A stretch of 64,000 nt of DNA from Martinezella calliandrae (GCF_030272695.1 NZ_JARFYN010000002.1:124001-188000); one strand, 5' to 3'. Shown: positions 1-8,531, counted from the stretch's first letter. Numbers and translations are program-made. Notes: generated by a model from the letters alone, not told the origin.

Positions 1-1289
1 AGCCGACGCTCGAAAACGGTGCGGACCGCATAGAAGATCTGCCGCCTCAGTTGCTCAGGCTCGATATGCCGCAGTGTTCCGCTAGGGTCACCGAGGCCGA
101 GCACATGCAGGAAAAGCGGCAAAAGCCCGTCGATGTCCTGCTGCGTGAGATCGAGCGCACGGAACCCCGCCGCCAGCAACTGACGCGTCCTATCGAGATT
201 ATCCCGCTCGCCGATGCCGTACGCGCTGCGCACGACTGCGCCAAGCGTGCCATAGGATTGCTCGCCAAGCGGAGAGCAGGTTGCTTTGCGGATCGCAAGG
301 CCCTGGAAGCGAACGGCATTGCCGGCTATTCCGATGAATTCGTTGACCAGCCGAGACTTGCCAATACCCGCTTCGCCAATCAGGCGAACAAGCTGTGCCG
401 CACCGCCGCAGGCGAGATCGAGGCATGTCAGCAGCCGTGACAACTCCGTATCTCGTCCGATCATCGGCGCCTGAAGGCCGAAACTTTCGAGCCCGCGCGC
501 CGTATAGGGCGCTTCCAATGGTCCCGTCAGCCGATGAACGAGAACATTGCCGCTTTTGCCGCGCAGCGCCTGCGCGCCGAGACTCTCGAAGGCAAAGGCA
601 TGGCGGGTGAGGCGATAGGTCAGCGGCCCGACAAGGATATCGTTTTCGCCGGCCATGGATTGCAGGCGTTGGGCGGTATTCACCGTGTCGCCGGTCACAG
701 AATAGGATTTGGTACTAACCGCGCCGAAGCTACCGGTGACGACAGGGCCACTATTGATGCCGATATGCAGGCGCAGCGGTAAACCCGCGCGCGATTGCCA
801 GCGCTCGCCGACCTGCATCGCCCGTTCGATCATATCGAGGGCGGCATTGAGTGCCCTTACCGGATCATCCTCATGGGCAACCGGCGCGCCGAACAGCGCC
901 AACAGTGCGTCGCCAACGAACTTGTCGACGAAGCCGCCATAGGCCTCGACCGCCTGGGTCATCTCTTCGAACAATTCGTTCTGCAGCACCCGCATGACTT
1001 CGGGGTCGATCTGCTCGCTGAGTGTCGTGAAGCCGCAGAGATCGGCAAAGAGCACCGTCACTGGCCGCCGGTCGGCATCGCTATCCGCTTTCGGCGGTAT
1101 GGTTTCGATCGTTGGCTTAGCTGCGGGTTGGGCTGTGTCGGAAATCGAGGCGCCGCATCTGGGGCAGAAGGCAAAATCAGGCTTGCAGGGATAGCCGCAG
1201 GCAGCGCAGGACACAGGTTGCTTTGCGCCGCATCGCGGGCAGAAAGCAAAACCGCTCTGAATATCGAAACCGCAGCCGGCGCATTCCAT
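1..1289 (-). CDS. Zinc-ribbon, class III adenylate cyclase and AAA-ATPase fusion (C-terminus beyond window)
   Basis: The reading frame is open from the ATG at 1289 to base 1, so about 430 N-terminal residues are visible. Residues 1-46 hold four CxxC pairs (C3/C6, C17/C20, C28/C31, C42/C45), a double zinc ribbon. A class III nucleotidyl cyclase domain follows (about 75-260): metal aspartates D83 (FADLCGFT) and D127 (FVGDALLALFG), then TGDTVNTAQRL with the Asn/Arg pair that stabilises the transition state. A Walker A motif, GEAGIGKSR, lies near residue 305 and opens an AAA/NB-ARC-like ATPase. Large proteins of this architecture usually continue into TPR repeats, which would lie outside the window. 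The start is supported by a GAGGT ribosome site about 8 bases upstream. Cyclic AMP synthesis is inferred from family; the activating signal is unknown. Confidence 0.85.
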   Translation of the reverse strand, partial: MECAGCGFDIQSGFAFCPRCGAKQPVSCAACGYPCKPDFAFCPRCGASISDTAQPAAKPTIETIPPKADSDADRRPVTVLFADLCGFTTLSEQIDPEVMRVLQNELFEEMTQAVEAYGGFVDKFVGDALLALFGAPVAHEDDPVRALNAALDMIERAMQVGERWQSRAGLPLRLHIGINSGPVVTGSFGAVSTKSYSVTGDTVNTAQRLQSMAGENDILVGPLTYRLTRHAFAFESLGAQALRGKSGNVLVHRLTGPLEAPYTARGLESFGLQAPMIGRDTELSRLLTCLDLACGGAAQLVRLIGEAGIGKSRLVNEFIGIAGNAVRFQGLAIRKATCSPLGEQSYGTLGAVVRSAYGIGERDNLDRTRQLLAAGFRALDLTQQDIDGLLPLFLHVLGLGDPSGTLRHIEPEQLRRQIFYAVRTVFERR

Positions 1290-1426
1290 CGGACGCACCT
1301 CGAAAAAAGCCCGGTGCGCCGTGGCTCCTTCGGCAGCAACCGCCGGGCTTCAATTAAAGGACGAGCATGAACATGAACCTGCTGCCCCAGGCCTGCAAGT
1401 ACCAAACATAGGTGACAGAGGAGCGA

Positions 1427-2275
1427 CTATCGCCGCTTGAACGCCCAGCCCTCGGGCCGTTTCTCGATCACCGTCACTGTATCGCCGATCATCACAGAGC
1501 CTTCGCCGCGCGGTACGGCATTCCAGCCGAAGAGGAGGCCGGGGACTCGGCGGTCGGCAGACATGCGGACACGCCCCATGGCCGGGATCGGGTTTGGAAC
1601 ATCGCGCGAGCCGGTTTTCTGGTCCTGCGTCGTCATGATGCAGCGGTCACAGGGCTTGACGAGGTCGAGGCGAATGCCGCCGACCTCGATTGCCGCCCAG
1701 CGGTCCTCGGGCCACGCCTCATCGCAATCGATGACGATGTTGGGGCGGAAGCGCGCCATGGCGACCGACCCTTCCCCATGGGCTGCAAGAGCGGCATTTA
1801 GCGCCTTCAGCGAGCCAGTGGTGGTGATTAGGATCTGGTATCCGTCGACGAAGGTGACCGGCGTGTCGCTGCCTGCCCATGCCGGATTGGCGATGCGTTT
1901 CGCAAAGCTGTCGAAGAACACCATTTTGACGTCGCGGCCGAGCCAGGCCGACAACGCCTTGTTCGTCTCCGCATCGGCGATGGAAGCGTTCACGGTAGAC
2001 TTCCAGATGTTCACGTCCATGCGGTTGTCCGGGTGCGGCGGTGGCACGATAATGTCGGCCTTTCCCTCCATTTTCAGGCGCAGGTAGGAGGGGCCGGGCT
2101 GGACGTCGATGCGGGCAAGATCCTGCAATTCGCGTTGCGTGATGAAGCGACCGGAGGGGTCGATTAGCATGGCGCGACGATCGCCGATGAGGCCGAAAGC
2201 GTCGATTGTGGCGGACGGAATGGCAATGCCACGTGCGCTCTTGAGCGGATAGATGAAGAGATCGCTGACCCGCAT
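1427..2275 (-). CDS. MOSC domain protein (YcbX/mARC-like)
   Basis: This 282-residue protein has the MOSC N-terminal beta-barrel (starting MRVSDLFIYPLKSARG) followed by the MOSC core. The VKPCDRC segment (C209 and C212) contains the conserved cysteine that in YcbX and the eukaryotic mARC enzymes binds the molybdenum of the cofactor; the TTxDxxTG motif follows it. Family members reduce N-hydroxylated compounds. Length fits a minimal YcbX without a ferredoxin domain. It begins 9 bases after the stop of the HD phosphohydrolase gene and is probably cotranscribed with it. The substrate cannot be read from sequence. Confidence 0.85.
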   Translation of the reverse strand: MRVSDLFIYPLKSARGIAIPSATIDAFGLIGDRRAMLIDPSGRFITQRELQDLARIDVQPGPSYLRLKMEGKADIIVPPPHPDNRMDVNIWKSTVNASIADAETNKALSAWLGRDVKMVFFDSFAKRIANPAWAGSDTPVTFVDGYQILITTTGSLKALNAALAAHGEGSVAMARFRPNIVIDCDEAWPEDRWAAIEVGGIRLDLVKPCDRCIMTTQDQKTGSRDVPNPIPAMGRVRMSADRRVPGLLFGWNAVPRGEGSVMIGDTVTVIEKRPEGWAFKRR

Positions 2276-2284
2276 GAATAGCCC

Positions 2285-2938
2285 TCAGATTTCGTCGATG
2301 AACATCGCCAGAACCGTCTTCAACCGCTCATGCCGCTCGCCAGCGAACCTCCGGCCAGTTTCGGTCTGGAACCCATCCGCCAGTTTGAACAGCTTTGTCT
2401 CGAAATGGTCAATGGCGAAGCACTTGTCGTCCAGCGGCCGCTTGGTGGCGAGAGGGTCGTACGGATCGTAGAGACCCGAGCCCAGTCGGCCTGCGATATA
2501 GAAACAACGGGCAGCGCCAACCATGCCGATTGCATCCAGCCGGTCGGCATCCTGCAACATTTTCGCCTCCAGCGTTTCCGGTGGAAGATTGGCGGAGAAG
2601 CTGTGCGTGATGATCGCGTGCGCTACGGAGGCGATATCCTCGCCGGCCCATCCGAGCAGTCGCAATATGCCGGCCGCCTTCACGGCCGCCAGCCTCGATG
2701 CCTGAGCGCGATGCGGCGAATTCTTCTCTACCGAGACGCAATCATGCAGCAATACGGCGGCAGCAAGGATGCGGGGATCGCCGCCTTCTTCCGCCTGGAT
2801 GGACATGGCGTTCTTGAAGACGCGCAGGATGTGGGCGATGTCGTGCGAGCCGTCGTCGCCATCGGCCGCATGCGGAATGAGGTCTGCAGCCAGCGCCTCG
2901 AAAGGGGCAAAGGCTCGCGCCATTCTGTTGGTGTCCAT
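2285..2938 (-). CDS. HD domain phosphohydrolase (YedJ-like)
   Basis: A 217-residue soluble protein with an HD-superfamily metal site: the histidines of SHDIAH (32-36), the HD doublet of LLHDC (H65-D66) and the aspartates of QDADRLDAIG (about 130-135). This pattern matches the YedJ/YpgQ group of small HD hydrolases, for which nucleotide or phosphate-ester hydrolysis has been proposed. It lies 73 bases after the DUF2339 gene and 9 bases before the MOSC gene on the same strand. The family is clear; the substrate is unknown. Confidence 0.82.
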   Translation of the reverse strand: MDTNRMARAFAPFEALAADLIPHAADGDDGSHDIAHILRVFKNAMSIQAEEGGDPRILAAAVLLHDCVSVEKNSPHRAQASRLAAVKAAGILRLLGWAGEDIASVAHAIITHSFSANLPPETLEAKMLQDADRLDAIGMVGAARCFYIAGRLGSGLYDPYDPLATKRPLDDKCFAIDHFETKLFKLADGFQTETGRRFAGERHERLKTVLAMFIDEI

Positions 2939-3011
2939 CCTCGGCCCCGTATCGCAATGATTTGTCGGAATGATCCTGCGCGTTCCTACCGGGCGTAGAG
3001 ATTCGCTGCAA

Positions 3012-5753
3012 TCATTCCGTCGCTTTCTTGCCGCTCAAGACCTTTTGATAGAACAGGCCAATGCCGATCAGTACCGCGCCAAGGCCGATGAAGGACAGAG
3101 CGCGCAGGAAGCCCTCCAGGTTTGCCATGTCGATGAGGAAGACCTTCACGACAGTGACGAAAACGAGCGCAGCCGACGCGATACGCAGGCTGCGGGCGTC
3201 GAAGCGTGCACCGAGCCAGAGGAGGGCGATGCCGATCAGCAGCCAGACAACGGAGTACGAGTAGAGTTCCCCCTGAATAACGCCGTTCCAGAACGGGATA
3301 TATTCGCCCTGCCAGAAGCGGCGCACGGATAGCGTCGCCCATGCAAAGGCCATCACCGCCCCGGCGACGGCAAGCATCATCACAAGGGGCAGGGGCCGTC
3401 TGTGCCGCCCATAGAGCGCCACCCCGCCATAGGCGAGCGCTGGCAGAAGGTAACCGAGCATCAGGAGGTTGAAGAAGGGGATCTGACCCGTGCTTTCGCC
3501 TGTGATGAAGGGATTGAGGCCGAACAGATGCAGCGTCAGAATCAGGATGACGGAGAGGACACCGAGCGCCATTCCGCCGTAACGAAAGACATGGCTCGAT
3601 GCGCTGACATCGAGCGCCATCAGCGTCGCGGAAGCGCCGATCGCCAGCAATGTGTAGATCGATTGTTCGCCAAGGGTTGGAATGTTCGCGTTCAAGACGC
3701 CGCCGTTCATCGCATGGCGCACCAGCATGGCGACGGTCAGCAGCACCAGGAAGCTCGTGAGTGCCTGCAGGGTGTTACGCAGTCTGAGGTCCGGTGAACC
3801 CCTGACTTCAAAGGCGGACCAGGCCGCGAGCGCCGCGGGGATACCGTAACCGGCGAGCAGCATGTTGAACACTGGCGTCGTGCCGAGCTCACCGGGATCG
3901 ACAATGGTTGGCTGCCAGGCGATGCGACCCAGGACGATGATCAACGCGGCGACCATCATCCAAGGCAGGGCCGGCCACGAGCGGGCGCGTCCAGCGAGGA
4001 GAAATGCCGTGCCAAGCACCGGCAGCAGGATCGTCGGGAGAGCGTCATGGGTCAGCGTGTGCACAGCCAAGACGAAAGCGGCGAAAGAACCGGCGGCGAA
4101 GATGTTGGACGGCAGCGCTATTTTCTCTTTGAAGGATCGGCGATCCAGCCATTCGGCGAGCGCCAGCAGGACGATACCAAGCCCGATGCCGTAGAGCCCA
4201 TGCAGCCAGTCGCGTGTCCAGTTGCCAAAGGTGACATAACTGATCACTGCAATTGTCAGCGGCGTGGCGACCATGATGATGCCCCACAGAGTCCCAAAGG
4301 GCCTCTCGCTTTCGCCAAAACGCCTGAGAAAGAAGAAGCCGACCAGGACGAAAACCGCGCCGAGGCTGAGACCATCGTAGGCGACGAGATAGGATAACGC
4401 CGGAACGATCTGCGCGATATTCAGTTCCGCACCGATCTCCGGTTGCATCAGGGCGATGAACATGCCAAAGCCGGCCGCCAGCGCCGCCAGAATTGCCGCC
4501 CAGGCCGCATATGTGCGGCTGGCACCGAACGCCGCGACGGCCGCAACAATCGCTGCAAACGGAAAGGAAGCATCCGTGAGCGGATATCCGTTCGAAAGGC
4601 TGTAGATAAGCAGTGACAAGGCGACGGCAGCGGCGCCGATGGATGCCGTCAGCGTCATCCCAAGCGGCGCGCGCGTCAGGAACGCAGTCCAATGGCTGGC
4701 GGTCGAGGAGGGAGAGGGGCCCTCGGATCCGGCCAAACCGGCACTTTCCCCGGCAGTTCCCGCTACGTCGTAGTGTCCCGGCCAAATGAATATCATGCCG
4801 GCGATCATCGCCAGCACGGTCAGAGTCACCGGCGTCAGATCGACAGCGTCGCTGTTGAAAATGTAAAGCAGCGGCCAGATGCTGAGGAGGGCGTTGGCGA
4901 AGGACGGTACGAGGTGCCAGCGGCGCAGCCGCGATGCGGCGATGGTAACGAGCCAGGTGAAGACGAGATAGCCGAAAAGCGTCCAGGGTCTCGGCGCCGT
5001 CGAGGCGATAAGCGCCGGCGTGACCATGGAAGCCAAGAGGCCAAGCCCGGCAAGCGCCTGGCCATGCAGCAGCGACAGGCCAAGTGTGGCGACCGAGATC
5101 AGTCCAAGAAGGACGAAGGCGGCCGCCGGCCCGATGAAGCCGTAAATGCCATAGGCAGTATAGGTCGAGCCAAACAGGGCGACGACGCCAGCCGCCGTCA
5201 GCACACCGGGGATCATCGCGTTCTGGAAGGTATTGACGAGCACGGGTTCTGACCGGCGCCGGATGATTTCGCCAGCGGCGGCGAGGAAGAGGCCGAAGAT
5301 GGCGGCAAGCACCAGCCGCATGGCTGGGCTGAGCAAGCCGCTTTCAATCGAATATTTGACCAGGAAGATGCCGCCAAGCGCCAGCGCGATTCCGCCCACC
5401 CAGACGGCCCAGCGGGCACCGATCGTACTCTCCAGGCTTTCTTCTTTTTGGGTAAGCGCTAGGGCGACAAACTCCTCTTCTTGCTCTTGGGTGCTAGCTT
5501 CAGCGAAGGCCGCTTCTTTCGATTCGGTTGATGACCCTGCGGCGGTTTCGGTCGGTGGCTCAATTGGACTGCCTGGGAGCTGGGAGACTGCCTCAGCAGG
5601 TTCTGCTGATTCGCTAGCTTCAACGGCCGGCACATGACCGGCGAGTGCATTTTGCAGCTCTTGAACACGGCTTTCCAGTCGTTGTAGCCGTTGATTGTAG
5701 CTGCGCAGTATCACAATGCCCACGACCACAACTACGATCAGCAACAGATCCAT
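3012..5753 (-). CDS. DUF2339 polytopic membrane protein
   Basis: About 913 residues. It starts with one membrane segment (MDLLLIVVVVVG), then a short coiled coil rich in Arg, Leu and Glu, an acidic Ala/Ser/Glu/Pro-rich linker, and then more than 20 hydrophobic helices to the C-terminus. This is the layout of DUF2339 proteins, predicted inner-membrane proteins of unknown function common in Rhizobiales. Two adjacent ATGs (5756 and 5753) follow a GGAGG; I chose 5753 because its spacing of 7 bases is better. A GTG at 5783 would add ten residues but lacks a comparable ribosome site. Base composition matches the neighbours. Confidence 0.85.
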   Translation of the reverse strand: MDLLLIVVVVVGIVILRSYNQRLQRLESRVQELQNALAGHVPAVEASESAEPAEAVSQLPGSPIEPPTETAAGSSTESKEAAFAEASTQEQEEEFVALALTQKEESLESTIGARWAVWVGGIALALGGIFLVKYSIESGLLSPAMRLVLAAIFGLFLAAAGEIIRRRSEPVLVNTFQNAMIPGVLTAAGVVALFGSTYTAYGIYGFIGPAAAFVLLGLISVATLGLSLLHGQALAGLGLLASMVTPALIASTAPRPWTLFGYLVFTWLVTIAASRLRRWHLVPSFANALLSIWPLLYIFNSDAVDLTPVTLTVLAMIAGMIFIWPGHYDVAGTAGESAGLAGSEGPSPSSTASHWTAFLTRAPLGMTLTASIGAAAVALSLLIYSLSNGYPLTDASFPFAAIVAAVAAFGASRTYAAWAAILAALAAGFGMFIALMQPEIGAELNIAQIVPALSYLVAYDGLSLGAVFVLVGFFFLRRFGESERPFGTLWGIIMVATPLTIAVISYVTFGNWTRDWLHGLYGIGLGIVLLALAEWLDRRSFKEKIALPSNIFAAGSFAAFVLAVHTLTHDALPTILLPVLGTAFLLAGRARSWPALPWMMVAALIIVLGRIAWQPTIVDPGELGTTPVFNMLLAGYGIPAALAAWSAFEVRGSPDLRLRNTLQALTSFLVLLTVAMLVRHAMNGGVLNANIPTLGEQSIYTLLAIGASATLMALDVSASSHVFRYGGMALGVLSVILILTLHLFGLNPFITGESTGQIPFFNLLMLGYLLPALAYGGVALYGRHRRPLPLVMMLAVAGAVMAFAWATLSVRRFWQGEYIPFWNGVIQGELYSYSVVWLLIGIALLWLGARFDARSLRIASAALVFVTVVKVFLIDMANLEGFLRALSFIGLGAVLIGIGLFYQKVLSGKKATE

Positions 5754-5928
5754 CATGTCTCCTCCATGGGCTTCTGTCATCACATTATACGAAATGCGCG
5801 GGACAGTAAGGGTCAGTCTACCGATTTTCCCTATGATTTCAGAGGATTACGCAACGAAAGGTGATATGCTTCGCGTGGCGGACCACCGCAAGCTTATTAG
5901 TAAAGTGCGATTTATAACTTGGGAACTA

Positions 5929-5948
5929 TTGTTAATAGCCATTAACAA
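5929..5948. promoter_or_regulatory. Palindrome upstream of the first EF-hand gene (CtrA-like half sites)
   Basis: Perfect inverted repeat TTGTTAAT-AGCC-ATTAACAA just upstream of a predicted -35 box. The core GTTAAT/ATTAAC recurs upstream of the second EF-hand gene (7147-7163) at the same distance from its -35. The TTAA half sites are 6 bases apart here and 7 there; the CtrA consensus is TTAA-N7-TTAA. The regulator is inferred, not shown. Confidence 0.55.
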
Positions 5949-5953
5949 TTCGT

Positions 5954-5982
5954 CTTTACCCGAGCGGCAAATCAGCCTATCA
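5954..5982 (+). promoter_or_regulatory. Predicted promoter of the first EF-hand gene
   Basis: CTTTAC, 17 bases, then CTATCA, close to the rhizobial housekeeping pattern CTTGAC-N17-CTATAT. The palindrome ends 5 bases upstream. The second EF-hand gene has a matching element with the same spacer, including a shared GCAAATC block in the spacer. Confidence 0.5.
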
Positions 5983-6055
5983 ACATTGCAGTTAACCAGA
6001 ACGTATTGCGTACAAACGACGTCGCATGAGGCGGCTCCTACCCTAGGAGGTTTGT

Positions 6056-6388
6056 ATGTCCCATGTATCTTCGACATCCAACAGTTCTTATGCTTATCGG
6101 GGCACGCTTTCGCGGCTAGATGCAAATGGCGACGGTATTTTGAGCCGCGAGGAGCGAGAGGCTGACGAGCGTCCGGGCATCCTCGAAGCCGATGCGATCG
6201 CTAACAGCAACAGGAATGGGGCAATGGGCAGCCTGATTGCAAAGCTCATGCAACTACCCGGTGGCGGTGCGACGCTGACAAACACATCGCCCGAAGCCAA
6301 TAATGCTAACGACTTTGGTCTACTGGCGCCTATGGATGCCTACAACAGCACCTACGGCCAATACGACACGGACAGCATGGTGGCCTGA
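6056..6388 (+). CDS. Small EF-hand calcium-binding protein (paralogue of the gene at 7270)
   Basis: A 110-residue protein with one canonical EF-hand loop, DANGDGILSREE (about residues 22-33), with Asp1, Asn3, Asp5, Gly6 and Glu12 in place. No Sec signal or membrane helix is visible. The C-terminus has YNSTYGQYDTD, closely matching the end of the 224-residue EF-hand protein two genes downstream; the N-termini also resemble each other (MS-x-SS, then LD-NGDGI). The start follows a strong AGGAGG with 5-base spacing. Calcium binding follows from the loop; the cellular role is unknown. It is followed by a terminator hairpin, so it is probably monocistronic. Confidence 0.8.
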   Translation: MSHVSSTSNSSYAYRGTLSRLDANGDGILSREEREADERPGILEADAIANSNRNGAMGSLIAKLMQLPGGGATLTNTSPEANNANDFGLLAPMDAYNSTYGQYDTDSMVA

Positions 6389-6414
6389 CCAACCGTTTTT
6401 GCTCTAATCGTTGT

Positions 6415-6443
6415 AGCGGTTCGCCGGTTGCCGGCGGACCGCT
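6415..6443 (+). terminator. Terminator of the first EF-hand gene
   Basis: Hairpin with 13-base arms (AGCGGTTCGCCGG and CCGGCGGACCGCT, one T-G wobble) and a TTG loop, followed by CATTTGTG. It lies 26 bases after the EF-hand stop codon. Confidence 0.65.
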
Positions 6444-6531
6444 CATTTGTGTCGAGAGCACTCATTTCTCCCTTGGCGGGAACACCCGCCCCGGTGATGC
6501 GTTGCATTGACGTCAAACGGGAGAATGTTCC

Positions 6532-7038
6532 ATGAGGACTATCATTATCGCGGCGGCTCTGGTTTTGGCGGCAGGTTCATCTGCGGTGGCACAGGACAAG
6601 CAGACGGCGATTGCCAATTTCGTCGGTCTCGATGGCAAACAGGCGGGACGAGCGGTTCTGACTGAGGCGAAGACGGGCGTACTGATCGAACTCGACGTCT
6701 CCGGTCTTCCGGTCAACCGCTGGGTTGCCTTCCATATCCATGAGAACGGCCATTGCGACCATACGCACGGGTTCGAATCTGCCGGCGGCCATTTCAATCC
6801 CACAAATGCCGAGCACGGCATGCTCGCGGCTAACGGCCCTCAAGCCGGCGACATGCCCAATCAATACGTCGATCAGGATGGCAAGCTGCGGGCCCAGGTG
6901 TTCAACAGCATGGTGAAACTCGACGGCAAGAACGGCATTCGCGGCCGGACGCTGATGATCCATGAAGAGTCCGATGATTATCGCAGCCAGCCCGTTGGAG
7001 GCGCCGGCAAACGGGTGGCTTGCGCAGTCATCGAATAG
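6532..7038 (+). CDS. sodC: Periplasmic Cu/Zn superoxide dismutase
   Basis: A 168-residue protein that converts superoxide to hydrogen peroxide and oxygen in the periplasm. Residues 1-20 are a Sec signal peptide with the expected cleavage after AVA. Copper and zinc ligands are all present: H68 and H70 (HIH), bridging H87 (GGHFNP), H95, D107 and H144. C75 and C164 can form the structural disulfide, and R161 is the substrate-guiding arginine near the C-terminus. It sits between two EF-hand genes on the same strand, with a terminator upstream, so it probably has its own promoter. Confidence 0.95.
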   Translation: MRTIIIAAALVLAAGSSAVAQDKQTAIANFVGLDGKQAGRAVLTEAKTGVLIELDVSGLPVNRWVAFHIHENGHCDHTHGFESAGGHFNPTNAEHGMLAANGPQAGDMPNQYVDQDGKLRAQVFNSMVKLDGKNGIRGRTLMIHEESDDYRSQPVGGAGKRVACAVIE

Positions 7039-7054
7039 CTTTCTCTCAAGAGTG

Positions 7055-7074
7055 ATTCGGGCAGTCGTCCGAAT
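7055..7074 (+). terminator. Weak hairpin after sodC
   Basis: ATTCGG and CCGAAT arms around an 8-base loop, extendable through GAG/CTC with a bulge, 16 bases after the sodC stop. There is no clear T-run, so this is only a possible terminator. Confidence 0.3.
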
Positions 7075-7146
7075 TCTCGCCAAGCACTGGTTGTCTTCCT
7101 CGCACGGATGCCCACCGCCAATATGATTCGATACCTGTCAATTGGG

Positions 7147-7163
7147 GTTAATGATCAATTAAC
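7147..7163. promoter_or_regulatory. Palindrome upstream of the second EF-hand gene (CtrA-like box)
   Basis: GTTAAT-GATCA-ATTAAC. Read as TTAA-N7-TTAAC it matches the CtrA consensus. It ends 7 bases before the predicted -35, the same distance as the ATTAAC arm of the palindrome at 5929-5948 from its own -35. Confidence 0.55.
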
Positions 7164-7170
7164 ACCTATC

Positions 7171-7199
7171 TTTGACCGCCCCTGCAAATCGGCCTATCC
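7171..7199 (+). promoter_or_regulatory. Predicted promoter of the second EF-hand gene
   Basis: TTTGAC, 17 bases, then CTATCC. The spacer contains GCAAATCGGC, nearly the same as GCAAATCAGC in the promoter of the first EF-hand gene. The start codon lies 71 bases after the -10, against 74 bases in the other copy. Confidence 0.55.
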
Positions 7200-7269
7200 A
7201 ATCGGCATTTCAACGAGCGTACTGCGTCCCACCGAAAACGCCCGATGGCGTTTACTTTAGGAGATTTGG

Positions 7270-7944
7270 ATGAGTGGTATTTCTTCAGTTGGAAGCAGCA
7301 TGACGGCTGCCTCGTACAATCCCCTTGATAAAAATGGCGACGGCATCGTGGACACGCGGGAACTGAAGGAAGCGGCGCAATCCGGTCTTCTGTCGGCAAG
7401 TATCCTCAACGACGAAGACAGCAGCGACCCGAGCGCGACGGATACATTTTCGAGCAACCTGGCTTCAATGCTGCTGCAGATGCAGCAGAGCGGCGCCAGC
7501 GGTGGCAGTCAGAACAGTACGGCTTCGTCGAGCGGCAGTTCGACCGATCAGTCGCCGATGGACCAGCTGTTCGCCAGCCTCGATACCAACCATGACGGCA
7601 AGGTTTCATCCGACGAGTTCGTTGCCGGACGGCCGAAGGACATGAGCCAAAGTGACGCCGAAAATCTGTTCAAGAGCATAGATACTCAGGGCTCCGGCTC
7701 GTTGAACAAGGATCAGTTCGCCGAGGGTCTCGACGTGCTGAAGACCACGGACTCGTCCGCAGCCGATATGCTGTCACTGAAGCAGACCTCCAGCAATAGT
7801 GACAGTAGCGGCACGAGCACCAGCCACAATAGCGGCCAAAACGCGTTGGAAGTTTTCATCAGCGAGATGCAGGCGTCGATGAATGTCTATCAGAACACCT
7901 ATGGTCAGTATGACCCCGATCCGTCTGATAGTGCTGCCGCCTGA
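7270..7944 (+). CDS. EF-hand calcium-binding protein with three EF-like loops
   Basis: A 224-residue acidic, Ser- and Asp-rich protein. Two EF loops look canonical: DKNGDGIVDTRE near residue 20 and DTNHDGKVSSDE near residue 110. A third, DTQGSGSLNKDQ near residue 142, ends in Gln where Glu is expected and is probably weak or inactive. Low-complexity Ser/Gly/Gln stretches separate the motifs. The C-terminus, YQNTYGQYDPDPSD, matches the small EF-hand protein at 6056. There is no signal peptide or membrane helix. An AGGAG six bases upstream sets the start. It ends 53 bases from a convergent gene. Function is unknown beyond likely calcium binding. Confidence 0.8.
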   Translation: MSGISSVGSSMTAASYNPLDKNGDGIVDTRELKEAAQSGLLSASILNDEDSSDPSATDTFSSNLASMLLQMQQSGASGGSQNSTASSSGSSTDQSPMDQLFASLDTNHDGKVSSDEFVAGRPKDMSQSDAENLFKSIDTQGSGSLNKDQFAEGLDVLKTTDSSAADMLSLKQTSSNSDSSGTSTSHNSGQNALEVFISEMQASMNVYQNTYGQYDPDPSDSAAA

Positions 7945-7997
7945 TTGGCGCCCTCGGATTGCCTGAAAAATCGACGGAGGTTGCGCAGTCTCCGCAT

Positions 7998-8531
7998 TTA
8001 TGTGACGTTGATTTCCGTCAGCAACGGCAGGACGAAGGGTGCGTTGCCGTCCGCATCGGCGCCACGGCCGATCGCTTTAACGGCGTCGACGAGCCGGCCT
8101 TTGCGATCAAGCACTTCGTCCCCGATCATCATCAGCCGAGTGTTCGGCGTCGCATAAGGCGAGGCGGCGCGCAGGCGATGCGCCAGCGCAAGATCGTCCT
8201 CTTCCGGATTGACAGCCAACGCCGCGATCAGCGCTGCTGCAGGCGATCGCGAAACGCCCATCCAGCAATGGATCAGCAGCGGCGAGCTGCGGTCCCAATT
8301 CCTGGCGAAATCGATGATCTGACGAACATGGATCTCCTGCGGTGCGATGAGATCACCGGTTCCGGCAAAGCTGATGTCGTTCATGCCGAGCAAAAGGTGC
8401 CGTTGTGCCTTGATCACGGCGGGCCGATGAAACATCTGTTCCTTCGCCATCAGACTGATCATTTCAGATACGCCGTGGAGAACGGCCATCTGGGCAATGC
8501 GGGCCAGCGGGGATACGATGATCGCGGTCAT
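7998..8531 (-). CDS. Dual-specificity/tyrosine phosphatase-like protein
   Basis: A 177-residue protein with the cysteine phosphatase P-loop HCWMGVSRS: nucleophile C89 and phosphate-binding R95. Upstream, DISFAGTGDLIAP provides a candidate general-acid aspartate. Homologues are short alphaproteobacterial protein-tyrosine-phosphatase-like proteins whose substrate is not known. Its ATG overlaps the stop of the upstream HD gene by 4 bases (8528-8531), so translation is probably coupled. It is the last gene of a three-gene set that begins with the YgfZ homologue. Confidence 0.8.
   Translation of the reverse strand: MTAIIVSPLARIAQMAVLHGVSEMISLMAKEQMFHRPAVIKAQRHLLLGMNDISFAGTGDLIAPQEIHVRQIIDFARNWDRSSPLLIHCWMGVSRSPAAALIAALAVNPEEDDLALAHRLRAASPYATPNTRLMMIGDEVLDRKGRLVDAVKAIGRGADADGNAPFVLPLLTEINVT

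Noticed and set aside
4045..4785. 246-codon minus-strand frame inside the DUF2339 gene
   Set aside because: Same strand but another frame; Arg/Gly/Cys-rich product without membrane pattern, unlike the surrounding hydrophobic gene.
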